In this document: positions 29,167 to 39,053 of the stretch, one piece after another
Layout of the letters: each line of letters starts with the position of its first letter
Numbering within the stretch: the stretch's first letter is position 1
DNA from: Aliidiomarina maris
GTDB taxonomy: Bacteria; Pseudomonadota; Gammaproteobacteria; Enterobacterales; Alteromonadaceae
Length of the DNA stretch: 64,000 nt
Reading direction: 5' to 3'
NCBI RefSeq assembly: GCF_003987335.1
Contig: NZ_PIPK01000003.1
Location: 227,297-291,296, forward strand
Notes under the pieces: generated by a model
Seen by the model: only the letters and a program-made list of their open reading frames with translations
Databases searched by the model: none
What the model was told of the DNA's origin: nothing
Program-made: the position numbers and the translations under genes

Positions 29167-30195
29167 CTAGTCCTTATCGCTCTCGCCAAAGACGCCACCA
29201 CGCACTAAAACTGCCATCACATAATGTTCGTCTTCTTTCCGGCTCAGTTTTTCCCCTCGCGCCCAAACATCAAAAAAACTATAAAAGTCTTGTTTTGCTG
29301 TCGGCGTACGATACGCTTTGCCTAAGTTAGTTACCGCTCCGTAGGGTTCAATAGCAATAGGGCCTGCACTGGTTTCTGGATCGCTAAATTCCGGATACCA
29401 GGTATCAATTGTGCGAAGCGCATTGCCAAGTTTCTGCGAGTGCATAGCCGCTAAATCGTTTACATGATATAAAATTTTACTTTTCTCTCCCGTACCTTTA
29501 TCCAACACCAGCTCCTCGCTGGGGTACACTTCCTGCGCTCGACCTACTTTCGCGAAGCAACTAATGTCCAATAACAAAAAGCCGTCATCACTGGACAGCG
29601 CTTTGGCTATATGTTTGGCAAGAGCGTCAATTTGGCTGTCGCTACTATCAAAGTGCTTAGTGCTAAATTGCGTAGCATCAAAGACCCAAGATTGATCAAC
29701 TTCGCTATTTCGGGCTCTTACCTGAACCTCAATACTTTCAGCACCGACTCGGTTTCGCCACAAAAATCGGGCATTCGCGAGGTTAGTCGCATAACGACGA
29801 GCTAGCTCCGTAAACCCCTCATCTTGGATATACTTAACTGCTGCGGCCCGGTAACTCTGTTTAAACAAAGCATTGTTGCATGCGGACGGCTCTGTGATAC
29901 CGCCTAATACTTTGATGGTGAATTGCAGGTTCAAGGTGTCGTGTTCTGGCGCCAATGCGCAGGCATCTACACGTTGCAAATTAGCTTTTTCTACTTCAGC
30001 ATTGAGTTTGGCTGGGTCCTTCATAATCGCGGGTTTTTGTCGGTTGGAAATGGTCCCTCGTACTGACTTTTCCCGCAGAGCTAGCGGCACAGGCTGGCTG
30101 CGGTCTGCCCACAACGTACCGTACATATATCCATCACTAACAACCAACTTTTTCTCGAATGCCAATACTGATGCTACGTTTTCTTTCTTCGCCAT
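29167..30195 (-). CDS. csy3: Type I-F Cascade backbone protein Cas7f (Csy3)
   Basis: Six-copy backbone that coats the crRNA spacer. The 342-residue product begins MAKKENVASVLAFEKKL and has the family segments RTPTAKQDFYSFFD and CFAKVGRAQEVYPSEEL. Length is standard. It starts 25 bases after csy2 with an AAGGAT site; this is the widest gap within csy1-csy4 and may allow extra translation for the multi-copy subunit. Confidence 0.95.
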   Translation of the reverse strand: MAKKENVASVLAFEKKLVVSDGYMYGTLWADRSQPVPLALREKSVRGTISNRQKPAIMKDPAKLNAEVEKANLQRVDACALAPEHDTLNLQFTIKVLGGITEPSACNNALFKQSYRAAAVKYIQDEGFTELARRYATNLANARFLWRNRVGAESIEVQVRARNSEVDQSWVFDATQFSTKHFDSSDSQIDALAKHIAKALSSDDGFLLLDISCFAKVGRAQEVYPSEELVLDKGTGEKSKILYHVNDLAAMHSQKLGNALRTIDTWYPEFSDPETSAGPIAIEPYGAVTNLGKAYRTPTAKQDFYSFFDVWARGEKLSRKEDEHYVMAVLVRGGVFGESDKD

Positions 30196-30220
30196 GATAA
30201 ATATCCTTTTAAATTAACGA

Positions 30221-31177
30221 TTAAAATTCAGGTTCAATTGAAGTTAAATCTGCGCCTGCCACTTGTGGCTGATTACTATGCTTTTGCTCGCAAATATATA
30301 AATCGCCGTCTACGTGATAACGCCACAGCATCTGTTCAACGCTGTTCAGACGATGAAGCATTTTAAATTCACCTAAGGTCACTAAACTTTCAGCAAACCG
30401 GTGCAGCGTAGTCGGGTCGCGCTGGTTTTTAGCTTCGCCTACATCACTTAGGGCATGAAAGCCAGTCGCTATAGGTACTATCCAGCCTGAAGGCCTGCCG
30501 CCAAACGATTTACGGTAGCTATGCCTCGTAATATTCCCGTCTTCGTCCTGTTCACAACGGTGGTGAACGGCAAGATAGTCAATTATGGCGTTCAAAACAT
30601 CTGTGCCGTCGTGTTCTTCCAGCGCTGCTATCACTAGGTCGCGGCGCTCAACCAACACATACCCCGGCATTAAGTGGCGCTGTATTTTGCGCAAGTCCTC
30701 TGTATTCCCCTCAGTGCTGTTTATGCAAAATGGTGGCTGAAAACCTTTTATATCGCCTCCAGCTAGCTTCATCTTTGCGTGCATTAACTGTGTCACTAAA
30801 CTGAGTAATTGATCATGCTGATCTATGCTAATACCGTTAAATTCGATAACCAGGCTAACTTCTAGGTGGCAACGTGCTTCTTCAATGAAGGCGGAGCGGG
30901 AGCCGGTTTTATCAAGTGGATTGCCAGTACCCACAATAGAGTGCACGTAATCGTTTTGCCCTTTATAGGTCTGCAGGTTTACGTCATGGCTCACCACAGC
31001 CGTAGCAGAGAACACCACCGGAATGTTCTGCACATTCAAATGCCGCTGTAATGCATGTACCCCACCGAGCCAAGCAGTCATTGCCGGAAAGCCAATGGTG
31101 AAGGGGCTCGATAAAGCGTTTGCGTTATGCACTTTGATCCGAGGAATAATGAGTAGTTTTTTAACATCACCTATCAT
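30221..31177 (-). CDS. csy2: Type I-F Cascade subunit Cas5f (Csy2)
   Basis: Cas5-like subunit that caps the crRNA 5' handle together with Csy1. The 318-residue product starts MIGDVKKLLIIPRIKVHNAN and contains the glycine-rich loop SFGGRPSGWIVPIATGFHAL. Its ATG overlaps the csy1 stop by four bases (ATGA), implying translational coupling. Confidence 0.95.
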   Translation of the reverse strand: MIGDVKKLLIIPRIKVHNANALSSPFTIGFPAMTAWLGGVHALQRHLNVQNIPVVFSATAVVSHDVNLQTYKGQNDYVHSIVGTGNPLDKTGSRSAFIEEARCHLEVSLVIEFNGISIDQHDQLLSLVTQLMHAKMKLAGGDIKGFQPPFCINSTEGNTEDLRKIQRHLMPGYVLVERRDLVIAALEEHDGTDVLNAIIDYLAVHHRCEQDEDGNITRHSYRKSFGGRPSGWIVPIATGFHALSDVGEAKNQRDPTTLHRFAESLVTLGEFKMLHRLNSVEQMLWRYHVDGDLYICEQKHSNQPQVAGADLTSIEPEF

Positions 31178-32457
31178 CGTAATGCCTCCTTATTGCTTAG
31201 CACTATGGCTTTCATGTGCCGGTATTCCTCATCGCCCAACTTAACCGCTTTGTTGCCCAACGTTTTTTCATAGCCATGAAATATAAAGCTGGTAACACTG
31301 CTGCAAATATCATCCAGCCAATCATCAGTTGTTTCACGTAAAGCTATGCTTTGCTCGCACAACCAAGTTTGTTGAGCGGCTGGAAGTAGGCTTTCGTCCG
31401 ACCGGTATTGCTCTTGGGCTACTGCACGTACCTGCCACATTTTCTCTATAATGTGGTCTACCACACTCTGGTAATAGTCATCTCGCAGTGCCCGAATATG
31501 CATATTCTTTTTATTATCCCGATACAATGTGTGGAGAGCCTGAAACTGGCGTCTACATTGGCTGTACCTGAGCGTCTGACTAAAAAAGTCCTGCTTCGGG
31601 AAATGAATATCGCGATGCTTTATGCTGGGTGGCAAGCTTAATAGTAAGTGGGCTTTGCCTGCGTTCTGATTATTTAATACGCTGATATTTTGCGGTTTGG
31701 TGCCGCCATACCCTATGGTGGTGAGGTCATAAACTTCTTTATAATCGTCATACAACTGATTGTTTTTTTTCTTCTCTCGGGCTTCTTTTATTGCTTCGCC
31801 AAAACGTAAAACATCCAGCCTTTGACGCAATTCAAACACAACACCCGATGCGGTTAGCAGAGAAAGTTGATGATAGTCTGTTTCCTCCAAAGTATCGGTG
31901 TTGAGCGGAAAGTAGACCTGCTTTATTCTCGAGCTGGTTATATTCTCACTGCTCGGCGTTGTCATCGCTAGAAAGGCTTGCTTGAGTGCTTGGTAATCAG
32001 GGTAAGTGTCTTTATCAGCGGCCGACAGAATATTCACCGCTTGCTCGCTATCGCCTTCTAAATGTTGAATAAGGGTATGGCCATCAGCCAGAGTTAGGGT
32101 TAAGAACTTATATACATCCAGCGCTGCTGCGTTACCCAATGCATCAGCCGCGACACTGACATTGCCGCTACGCAAAAAACCATCGTTAGCTTTTTTGCTC
32201 GTAGCAATAATAGAGCTAACATAGCCATTTTTATTTTTTCGCGCGCTGGGATGGCTAAAAGTGCAGGGGTGAGTAGATATCGCGATTTGCCCTGCTCGGC
32301 TAGCCGCTTTAGGCAACCAGTTTGCCAGACTAAACTGCGCTTCACACTCGAACTCAAGCGCTCGTACCTCAGCATCAGACATAGATGCTTTAGTGTTTTT
32401 TTTGAGCCATGCCGATTTTCGGTCAGCAAAAAAGCTATTTATTGCATCATCAATCAT
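31174..32457 (-). CDS. csy1: Type I-F Cascade large subunit Cas8f (Csy1)
   Basis: Large subunit that reads the PAM and recruits Cas2-3. The 427-residue product starts MIDDAINSFFADRKSAWLKK; ISTHPCTFSHPSARKNKNGY is characteristic of Csy1. The true ATG is at 32457 with a strong GGAGGGAAGG site. A TTG four codons upstream lies inside that ribosome site and is rejected. A 149-base gap separates it from cas2-3, unusual in an otherwise tightly packed operon. Overlaps csy2 by ATGA. Confidence 0.95.
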   Translation of the reverse strand: MIDDAINSFFADRKSAWLKKNTKASMSDAEVRALEFECEAQFSLANWLPKAASRAGQIAISTHPCTFSHPSARKNKNGYVSSIIATSKKANDGFLRSGNVSVAADALGNAAALDVYKFLTLTLADGHTLIQHLEGDSEQAVNILSAADKDTYPDYQALKQAFLAMTTPSSENITSSRIKQVYFPLNTDTLEETDYHQLSLLTASGVVFELRQRLDVLRFGEAIKEAREKKKNNQLYDDYKEVYDLTTIGYGGTKPQNISVLNNQNAGKAHLLLSLPPSIKHRDIHFPKQDFFSQTLRYSQCRRQFQALHTLYRDNKKNMHIRALRDDYYQSVVDHIIEKMWQVRAVAQEQYRSDESLLPAAQQTWLCEQSIALRETTDDWLDDICSSVTSFIFHGYEKTLGNKAVKLGDEEYRHMKAIVLSNKEALR

Positions 32458-32623
32458 CCTTCCCTCCAATCCCTATTATTACAATCAAGTACTTAAAAAT
32501 CCGTCTCCACACTGCAACTTTATTGGTATCCGGAACTGATTCAATATCATCAACAAGACTAATTTCCTCAATCCTGCTGATAGTGAAAGTTTTTACTCTG
32601 GCTTCTCTATATTTTGACCAAGC
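32450..32623 (-). other. Unexplained 57-codon open frame between cas2-3 and csy1
   Basis: The gap between cas2-3 and csy1 is open in one minus-strand frame from inside the cas2-3 end to just past the csy1 start. It has no ATG; the first GTG leaves about 20 codons. The middle reads YREARVKTFTISRIEEISLV, which looks protein-like and faintly recalls the RxFxxxRI part of WYL domains. It could be the tail of a lost gene or chance in AT-rich DNA. No function is assigned. Confidence 0.3.
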
Positions 32624-35600
32624 CTAATTGGTCGTTATAGGCATATTTATTTCTTTCGTCATACGGAAAACTCAGCTCTCCATATCTTAGTGATACCCGC
32701 CGTTGGCTCAGCGGCTGCTGGCTGTCAATAGTATTTTGGGCAAATGCAGCACAAGCGCTGTCATAGTCCCGTACCAACCATAACCTGTTGATAGATTTCT
32801 CTGATAAGGCAACGCGTTCAATATTTAAAATGCTCTCTCGTTCAATGGCATAGCCTTCGGCATCTTTTTCGCAAAAGCGACTACGTTGCAGCTCACTATC
32901 AAAAACTAAAAATGCTTTGATGCTAGGTTTGCTTTGCCTGAAAGGTGTTAGCTGTTGCGCTATTGCGGACAAGAACCAATGTTGGGTTAGCCAACCTGAC
33001 AAAGTTTCAGGCCCTTTTGGCCCGGCTTTCTCACCAAGGCCATGATTGGCTAACCAGCGCCAGGTAGCGTAATGTTCCAACTCGATCAAGCTGCTGCACA
33101 TGTCTTTGCAATGCATAGGCTCGACAGTGAAAACTTGTGGCATTTTTATACGAGGAATTGAATTCAGCCCCTCAGCTACAAAGCGAACGTTAATAAGCTT
33201 TGTAAGGTCATGAGATGCAAGTGGGCAAACATCTTCATAACCAGGTCTGGTGAATACGCTGACATGATCCAGATGATGATCTCGAATTGCTTTCCAATTG
33301 TATTGCAGCAATGCAATATTTGGCTCATTGACTGCGCCTTCTCGGTGTCGCTTTACGCGCCCCGCGAGCTGAATAATAGAGCGATACGACGAAGGTTCTA
33401 TGACTGCCCAATCTAAATCATGATCCCTACCTACTTCTTCGACAGGGGTTGCTACCAAGATAAACAGCACATTCCGGATACTTTCGGATTGTGCTGCGAT
33501 TGTAGTCAAGTGCCGACGAATAATTGGATTGGACAGTGCTTGCGGTGGTTGACCTGTCGCCTCTTTACGCTTGAGCACTTGATCTAAGTGTTGCTCTTGG
33601 ATTGAGCGCATTAATAACACCTGCTGGCTATGGTAAGCCATCACCCGAACCTCGGTATCAAGCGGCCAATCTTTTTCTAGCAGGTACTTAGTCAATGCTA
33701 CACAGGGCGAAATATTGGCAACACGCACAACACCAAAGGATACTTTTAACTGGTTGTCTGTATCGAAGTAATGATGTCGCTCGTGTTTCTGCAGAGCACT
33801 TTGCGCAATGACATTAAAATAAACTTGCTGCTTACTTTCTATCACACTTTGCTGCCGATGCTGCTGCCCTTCGTGTTGTTCTACAATCTGCTGACAAAGG
33901 CTAATATCGGCCTTTCGTTTCGCAGGCTGTTGCATTAATTTGACTATTCGTTTGCTAATAAATCTTTCATGTTCTTGCTGGTACAGCGCTATGGCTTCAG
34001 GGGCATCTGCTCCACGATTCGTGGTTACCTGAGTTGAGAATTCATCTATCCAAGCACAACCGATAGCTAAGTTAGCGCTACGGGTTTGGCAATACAGCTG
34101 CCAGCCGTCCCGATAGGCCTTGAAGTAGCCTTCGGCCATAAAAGGGGGAATGGTGGCCGAGGAAATCATTACTTTACGCCCCAACATGCCTGCTAAGTGA
34201 ATCAGCCTGCCTATCGCAATCAAGTCATTGCCAGTAAAATCATCAATTTCGTCTATCACCAAATCGGATGACATAAGCCGCAACGTAGGCAAGATATAAC
34301 GGCCACCGCGCTTAGTTTCCGTAGCTGCCATCAAGTGATCAATAGTGCATGCTAGGACAGGCGCATATAAAAACTGTTTGTCTTTATTACAGGTGAGAAC
34401 AGTACTTAGCCCTTGCTCTGGGATAGAGCAGTCAAAATCCAATTCTTCATCTAACAATGTTTCCTGCGATGATGAACCCGTGTGTTCTACACTATTTTTA
34501 TCAAGTTCCGCTTTGCGCTGTTGATGTAATTCAATAACAGCACGTGAGCCGATAAGCACGGCCAGTTCACTATCATCTAAGCCCACACGTGAGCGGTATT
34601 CATCACCCGTTTGTAGAGTTAATGTGCGTAGCCCCAAAGCCAGAACAAAGCGCAAGCTTTGGCTATCGGCCGACAATGCCCGCATGACTTTCGCATTTGC
34701 GAAAGTTTTGCCACAGCCCGTGCTGGCCAGATTGACGGTGAAAAAACCATACTTCTGCTTACTTTGCTTCTCGAGCTCTTTGCGCCAAGTCGTGATTTTA
34801 TCTACTGCTTTATCCTGCCATTGGTATGCCTTAGGGCTGGGCTTTCGCAAACTTTCGATGTCTTGCGCTAATGGTGGTTCGGTTTCGAATGCGGGTAACA
34901 AATGAGCGGTTTTTAGTGCATTGCGGGCGACACCAACCAAGTGTTCGTCCAGCTTTTGTTTTAACGTATTAGTCTGACGGTCTGTATTGGCATAGAGACC
35001 TGTACTGTCTGGCCACTTCTGATCCGCTTGCTGTGACGAGTAAAAATGATCACCTAACATTAAACACAAGCGAGCGTGTCCCAGCACCAGACGATAGCTA
35101 CCATCATTGATGCATTTATGGGCTAACTGTTGCTGCTGCAAAAGCTTTGTCGCCCATTTTTTAACTTGTTGCATCCACAGTTTTGAAGTGTTTAACAAGC
35201 CGTTAGGAAAGCGAAAGCATTTTTTTAGCCGTTGCTGATAATCTTGTTCATCGTAACGATTCTGATAGCCCCACTCTTTGCTGACACGACTAAGCATTAT
35301 TTCCAGAGAATCAGCGCCTTGCGCTCTATATTCGCCACAAACCTCTTTGCTTGGCAACGGCAATCTATGATGCGACACGATTAGCCACGCGACTAACTTT
35401 GCAATAGGTGGTAAGGCGGTGAGTGGCTGATGGATATCGGCCTGAATGAATTTTTTTAACTTGGACTCATTAATTTCCGCGTGGCTCAATGCACTAAGCC
35501 ATTGCTCATCGGTTTTGGCATCAGTTGCCTGCACATGAGCATGCAATAACAACAACGAAATCCACTCATGTCGAATAGGGTCACCCTTAAAGCGACTTTG

Positions 35601-36020
35601 GCTATCAGGGTGCAATTTATTCTGAAATAGGGCTGTTGCCTTCCCCCAATCATGGAGTAAAGCGGCTAAAGCAGTCAGCCCTTTTATTAAGGGTAAATAG
35701 TGCCAATCGTTTTCGCTATCGCTCGTTAGCAAGTTTCTCTGAGTGCTATTAACTGGCACCACACCCTCGGCATTAAACTTTGCTCTATTTCCCACTACCC
35801 AAAGCAATTGACTTCGAGAGCGTGAACGCAGCCAATGGCAACTTACTGCGGTGCTTTTACTAGCCGTTTTGCGCAGCATCTTTTTAACGGTTAGCAAACC
35901 ATCCGAGGTGATTAAAGCTTGCCAAGTATTATCACCGATGCGATTCGCAAAAGCGTCGAGTACCCGCCGGGTTTTCTTCAATGCATTTTTTTCGCACTGC
36001 GATACGAAAGTCACCATCAT
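32607..36020 (-). CDS. cas3f: Type I-F Cas2-Cas3 fusion nuclease/helicase
   Basis: Degrades target DNA after Cascade binding and joins Cas1 in spacer acquisition. The 1137-residue product has an N-terminal Cas2-like domain (about 1-95), an HD nuclease with LLHDWGKATALF at 121-132, and an SF2 helicase. Walker A STGCGKT is at 433-439, DEID at 590-593 and SSATIPPF follows. The C-terminus is the family-typical extension. The start overlaps the cas1 stop by ATGA; two adjacent ATGs exist. All catalytic motifs look intact. Confidence 0.95.
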   Translation of the reverse strand: MMVTFVSQCEKNALKKTRRVLDAFANRIGDNTWQALITSDGLLTVKKMLRKTASKSTAVSCHWLRSRSRSQLLWVVGNRAKFNAEGVVPVNSTQRNLLTSDSENDWHYLPLIKGLTALAALLHDWGKATALFQNKLHPDSQSRFKGDPIRHEWISLLLLHAHVQATDAKTDEQWLSALSHAEINESKLKKFIQADIHQPLTALPPIAKLVAWLIVSHHRLPLPSKEVCGEYRAQGADSLEIMLSRVSKEWGYQNRYDEQDYQQRLKKCFRFPNGLLNTSKLWMQQVKKWATKLLQQQQLAHKCINDGSYRLVLGHARLCLMLGDHFYSSQQADQKWPDSTGLYANTDRQTNTLKQKLDEHLVGVARNALKTAHLLPAFETEPPLAQDIESLRKPSPKAYQWQDKAVDKITTWRKELEKQSKQKYGFFTVNLASTGCGKTFANAKVMRALSADSQSLRFVLALGLRTLTLQTGDEYRSRVGLDDSELAVLIGSRAVIELHQQRKAELDKNSVEHTGSSSQETLLDEELDFDCSIPEQGLSTVLTCNKDKQFLYAPVLACTIDHLMAATETKRGGRYILPTLRLMSSDLVIDEIDDFTGNDLIAIGRLIHLAGMLGRKVMISSATIPPFMAEGYFKAYRDGWQLYCQTRSANLAIGCAWIDEFSTQVTTNRGADAPEAIALYQQEHERFISKRIVKLMQQPAKRKADISLCQQIVEQHEGQQHRQQSVIESKQQVYFNVIAQSALQKHERHHYFDTDNQLKVSFGVVRVANISPCVALTKYLLEKDWPLDTEVRVMAYHSQQVLLMRSIQEQHLDQVLKRKEATGQPPQALSNPIIRRHLTTIAAQSESIRNVLFILVATPVEEVGRDHDLDWAVIEPSSYRSIIQLAGRVKRHREGAVNEPNIALLQYNWKAIRDHHLDHVSVFTRPGYEDVCPLASHDLTKLINVRFVAEGLNSIPRIKMPQVFTVEPMHCKDMCSSLIELEHYATWRWLANHGLGEKAGPKGPETLSGWLTQHWFLSAIAQQLTPFRQSKPSIKAFLVFDSELQRSRFCEKDAEGYAIERESILNIERVALSEKSINRLWLVRDYDSACAAFAQNTIDSQQPLSQRRVSLRYGELSFPYDERNKYAYNDQLGLVKI

Positions 36021-36994
36021 AGATTTTGTGCCTCAATTTGCTCAGCAGAGTAGTTCTGCAATGCAACGCCTTTGACAGTATCAAACATAAAATCCAGTGC
36101 TTTGTGATCGGTAAATGCCTGGAGCACTTGCTGACGAAACTCCTGCTCAGTTGCGTTCTCTTTGGCGCAAATAAAGGCCCAAGGCAATACCAAGGCGTCC
36201 TTAATCAAGTCCGCGACATCAAATACTAAAGCTCCGCGACGGGTTTTACCGTGCATGACAGCAAACCCGTGCGGTACTCCCAACACCCACAAGCAACTTG
36301 CTGCCAGTCCATAGGCTAAATAATTACCGTGGTTTAGAAAATCGTTAGCTTTATCAGTTGATTGATGCTGACGGGTAAAATCTTTGATATTAGTGCTGTT
36401 GGAAGCGTACTTATATAGCGCCTTGGTCAACTGCGCTTCTGTAAGCAATAGGTCTGATTGTTTCGTGGCGGTATCAGTTCGAGCTTGAAACTTAGCCAGC
36501 GCGGCCTGTATTTTTTCATCTGAAAAAACAAAGCCTTCGCTTTTAAGGTCTTTGTCTTTTTGCCACACCTTTTCAATGTATTGAATGCGAGCTTTTTGAA
36601 ACGTAACCGCTGACGATAGGCGTTTTTCATCATCGAACCAAAACTGTAACCAACCATGCAAGTATTCCGTTGGCCGGTATTCACTTTGTGGGGTAAACCA
36701 TTCTACTTCGCATGCCATGTGAAGCGGTGTACCACCGCCACCACAGAATCCGACTAGCACACCGGCTTGCGCTAACATGCGCATCGCCGCTTGGGTAACT
36801 GAGGTGCCGTTACCCAGCAGTAGCACGGTAGTGTTGGCTATGGGAATATTAAAATATTGGTTCTCGTGCTTGGCTTCCGATAAATAAAGGACTCGGCCAT
36901 CCTTTTGCATCACCCGACAATACTCTAAGTAATACATATTGGCGCGTTTAGAATGCAGAATGCTTTTTAAATCAGATGGGCTAAGTTCCTTCAT
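36017..36994 (-). CDS. cas1: Type I-F CRISPR integrase Cas1
   Basis: Metal-dependent integrase that inserts new spacers at the leader end. The 325-residue product starts MKELSPSDLKSILHSKRANMYY. It carries the catalytic-region segments VMHGKTRRGALVFDVADLIK (His and Asp) and LLTEAQLTKALYKY (Glu). A strong AGGAGG site precedes the ATG. It is the first gene of the leftward operon cas1, cas2-3, csy1, csy2, csy3, csy4, the standard I-F order. Confidence 0.96.
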   Translation of the reverse strand: MKELSPSDLKSILHSKRANMYYLEYCRVMQKDGRVLYLSEAKHENQYFNIPIANTTVLLLGNGTSVTQAAMRMLAQAGVLVGFCGGGGTPLHMACEVEWFTPQSEYRPTEYLHGWLQFWFDDEKRLSSAVTFQKARIQYIEKVWQKDKDLKSEGFVFSDEKIQAALAKFQARTDTATKQSDLLLTEAQLTKALYKYASNSTNIKDFTRQHQSTDKANDFLNHGNYLAYGLAASCLWVLGVPHGFAVMHGKTRRGALVFDVADLIKDALVLPWAFICAKENATEQEFRQQVLQAFTDHKALDFMFDTVKGVALQNYSAEQIEAQNL

Positions 36995-37020
36995 CCTGAC
37001 CTCCTGTTCCCTGAAGATTA

Positions 37021-37063
37021 CGCAGATTAAGTTCTAATTTTTAGTCATGACTAAATATCTGCG
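37021..37063. promoter_or_regulatory. Nested dyad symmetry upstream of cas1
   Basis: A perfect 16-bp palindrome, TTTAGTCATGACTAAA (37040-37055), is flanked by outer arms CGCAGAT (37021-37027) and ATCTGCG (37057-37063). It lies 27-69 bases before the cas1 ATG, in the expected 5' leader of the cas transcript. It could be a regulator site or an RNA hairpin. Confidence 0.5.
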
Positions 37064-37113
37064 CAGGCTGACTTATTTCCTGCTGTCAACTTGTGTTACT
37101 CATTGCTCCTTAC

Positions 37114-37140
37114 ATTATATTAACTTTTAAAAGACAACAA
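37114..37140 (-). promoter_or_regulatory. Candidate cas operon promoter
   Basis: On the minus strand a perfect TATAAT (37114-37119) follows TTGTTG (37135-37140) with a short 15-base spacer. It would start transcription about 110 bases before cas1, upstream of the palindrome. The spacing is sub-optimal, so the call is tentative. Confidence 0.4.
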
Positions 37141-37215
37141 CCACACTTGCTATGTCTATATTGTCAGGTCAGTTACGCTTGCTGGAAGGTAAAGGAAGAT
37201 AGGTATGGCGCCGCA

Positions 37216-39021
37216 CTACCAAACCCAATGCCGCATGCGCAGCAATAGGCGCTCGCTGCGGTTGAGTTCGTTGCGCTCTTGCATGACTTCCGTCAGCAGC
37301 GCTGGTACATCGGTAATAATGCCGTCGACGCCCATGTCAATGAATCGGTGCATGTCGCGGCGGTTATTCACGGTCCAGACATGCAACGCATAGTCTGAAC
37401 GTCTGGCGGCGCGCACTTGGCTGGGGGTCACAATACCGTCGCGCAGGCCGAGCATATCGTACGGGTGGCCTGCCATGGTGCCAATCGCGGTGTGCACTAA
37501 TAAACTAGCGCGTAAATCCGGCTCCAGGGCTAACGCTTGGTTTAATACGCGGGGCGATAATGCGGCCACCACGGTTTGCTCAACGAAGTTCAGCCGCTGT
37601 AGCTCCGCCACGGTATCGGCGACTAAGTTCGGCATTTGTGGTGCAGTTTTGATTTCAAGGTATAAGTTGGCTCGCCCGCGGATAAGCTCGATGGCTTGCT
37701 CTAAGGTGGGTACGCGTTGGTCGGCAAATTCAACTGAGAACCAGCTCCCGGCGTCTAACTGCGCCAGTTCGTCGTACTCAATGTCCCAAATCGCCCGGCG
37801 ATCACCCGCTACACGCAGCAGGTCACGGTCATGCAACAATACTAAGGTGCCATCTGCGGTTTGCTGCACATCCAATTCGATATAATCAGCGCCCTGCTCT
37901 ATCGCCACCGCAATCGCGGCGAGGGAGTTTTCAGGCGCGTCCCAAGACGCACCTCGGTGGGCAATATTACTCACGGTATCGCGCTCATCGAAACTATGGG
38001 CTATCCACACCAACTGACTAATCGCTATCACCGCCAGTGCCGCTTCAAATGCCCACGCCAAACGCGCGGTGGTGCGCGGCTCTAACTCCGTCAGCGGCGT
38101 TGGCTGATGACCACAGCAGCGCAAATATAACTTCAGCAATAATAAGCTATTCACCCCAACAGCAAAGAATGCCAATACCACCGCCAATAAGACATAGATG
38201 ACTATCAGCAGGCCCATCAGCGTCACTTGAAGGATTAATGGGCCTGGCAACCATGCCATTAATGCCGAACCAAGGGCGTCGAACGCGACGGTAAAAAGAA
38301 TCGGTAACAGCAGCGTGAATAAGGCTGCGAATAAGATAATGCGTGCTACCTGAAAGCGCGCACCTTTGATTAGTTGCCAGCTGCGCGTGAGCGCCAAACG
38401 TGGTGAATAGCCGTCGAGTAGCATCGCAGGCAATGCCAACGACCAACTGGCGTATAGCAGGCCATTGCCGAGCAACAAGGCGATACATAGCATCGCTGCC
38501 ATGGGTAAAAAGTAAAACAGTTCAGTGGGGTACGCATTAATCACGTAGTAAATGTCGTAACCGCCCAAAAGCCACTGAAAAAGCCACACTAAGGCAATCA
38601 CGCTCGGTGCGGCGAGTAACAAATGACATACCACCTGCATGGCGGCAAGCTTCATTAACTGGCGAAAACGCTTAAGCACTTGCCATAATGCGTTGCTCGC
38701 AGTGTGAAAGACGTCATCTTGATTGCGCGCGGCAATCAACAGCATGCCAGCGGCTTGGAAAAACAATAAAAACGCAAACACACTGGCGGCGGCTATCATC
38801 CAGGCCACCCCAAGCGGGGTAGCGAGGAAACGTACCAAGTCTTCGTTACCCAGCATACTGTAACCGCTCAACTCAATCAGGCCTGCAAGGGCCCAACCTG
38901 CTAGCGGGCTTAATGCCAATAACGCCAGCAGTGAGAAGAATACGTGGTACGCCAACATGGGGCGCTTGTGGTAAGCCAGCGCGGTAAACACCTGCTCGGC
39001 CACGGATTTAATTGCTAACAT
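37216..39021 (-). CDS. Membrane-bound glycerophosphodiester phosphodiesterase
   Basis: The 601-residue product has an N-terminal half with about six hydrophobic helices (GPDPase_memb type). The C-terminal half is a GDPD TIM-barrel: NIAHRGASWDAPENSLAAI carries the catalytic HR and EN pair, YIELDVQQTADGTLVLLHD the metal-binding ExD and catalytic His, and YLEIKTA follows. It hydrolyses glycerophosphodiesters to glycerol-3-phosphate and an alcohol, likely in phospholipid turnover or phosphate recovery. AAGGGGC precedes the ATG. It lies 222 bases upstream of the cas operon on the same strand. Confidence 0.92.
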   Translation of the reverse strand: MLAIKSVAEQVFTALAYHKRPMLAYHVFFSLLALLALSPLAGWALAGLIELSGYSMLGNEDLVRFLATPLGVAWMIAAASVFAFLLFFQAAGMLLIAARNQDDVFHTASNALWQVLKRFRQLMKLAAMQVVCHLLLAAPSVIALVWLFQWLLGGYDIYYVINAYPTELFYFLPMAAMLCIALLLGNGLLYASWSLALPAMLLDGYSPRLALTRSWQLIKGARFQVARIILFAALFTLLLPILFTVAFDALGSALMAWLPGPLILQVTLMGLLIVIYVLLAVVLAFFAVGVNSLLLLKLYLRCCGHQPTPLTELEPRTTARLAWAFEAALAVIAISQLVWIAHSFDERDTVSNIAHRGASWDAPENSLAAIAVAIEQGADYIELDVQQTADGTLVLLHDRDLLRVAGDRRAIWDIEYDELAQLDAGSWFSVEFADQRVPTLEQAIELIRGRANLYLEIKTAPQMPNLVADTVAELQRLNFVEQTVVAALSPRVLNQALALEPDLRASLLVHTAIGTMAGHPYDMLGLRDGIVTPSQVRAARRSDYALHVWTVNNRRDMHRFIDMGVDGIITDVPALLTEVMQERNELNRSERLLLRMRHWVW

Positions 39022-39053
39022 GACGCCCCTTGCATGACTTGCTCGCTAGCTGC

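Noticed and set aside
37084..37112. Five-codon frame with a strong AAGGAG upstream of cas1
   Set aside because: The ribosome site is only two bases from the ATG and would sit at the predicted transcription start, so translation is unlikely.
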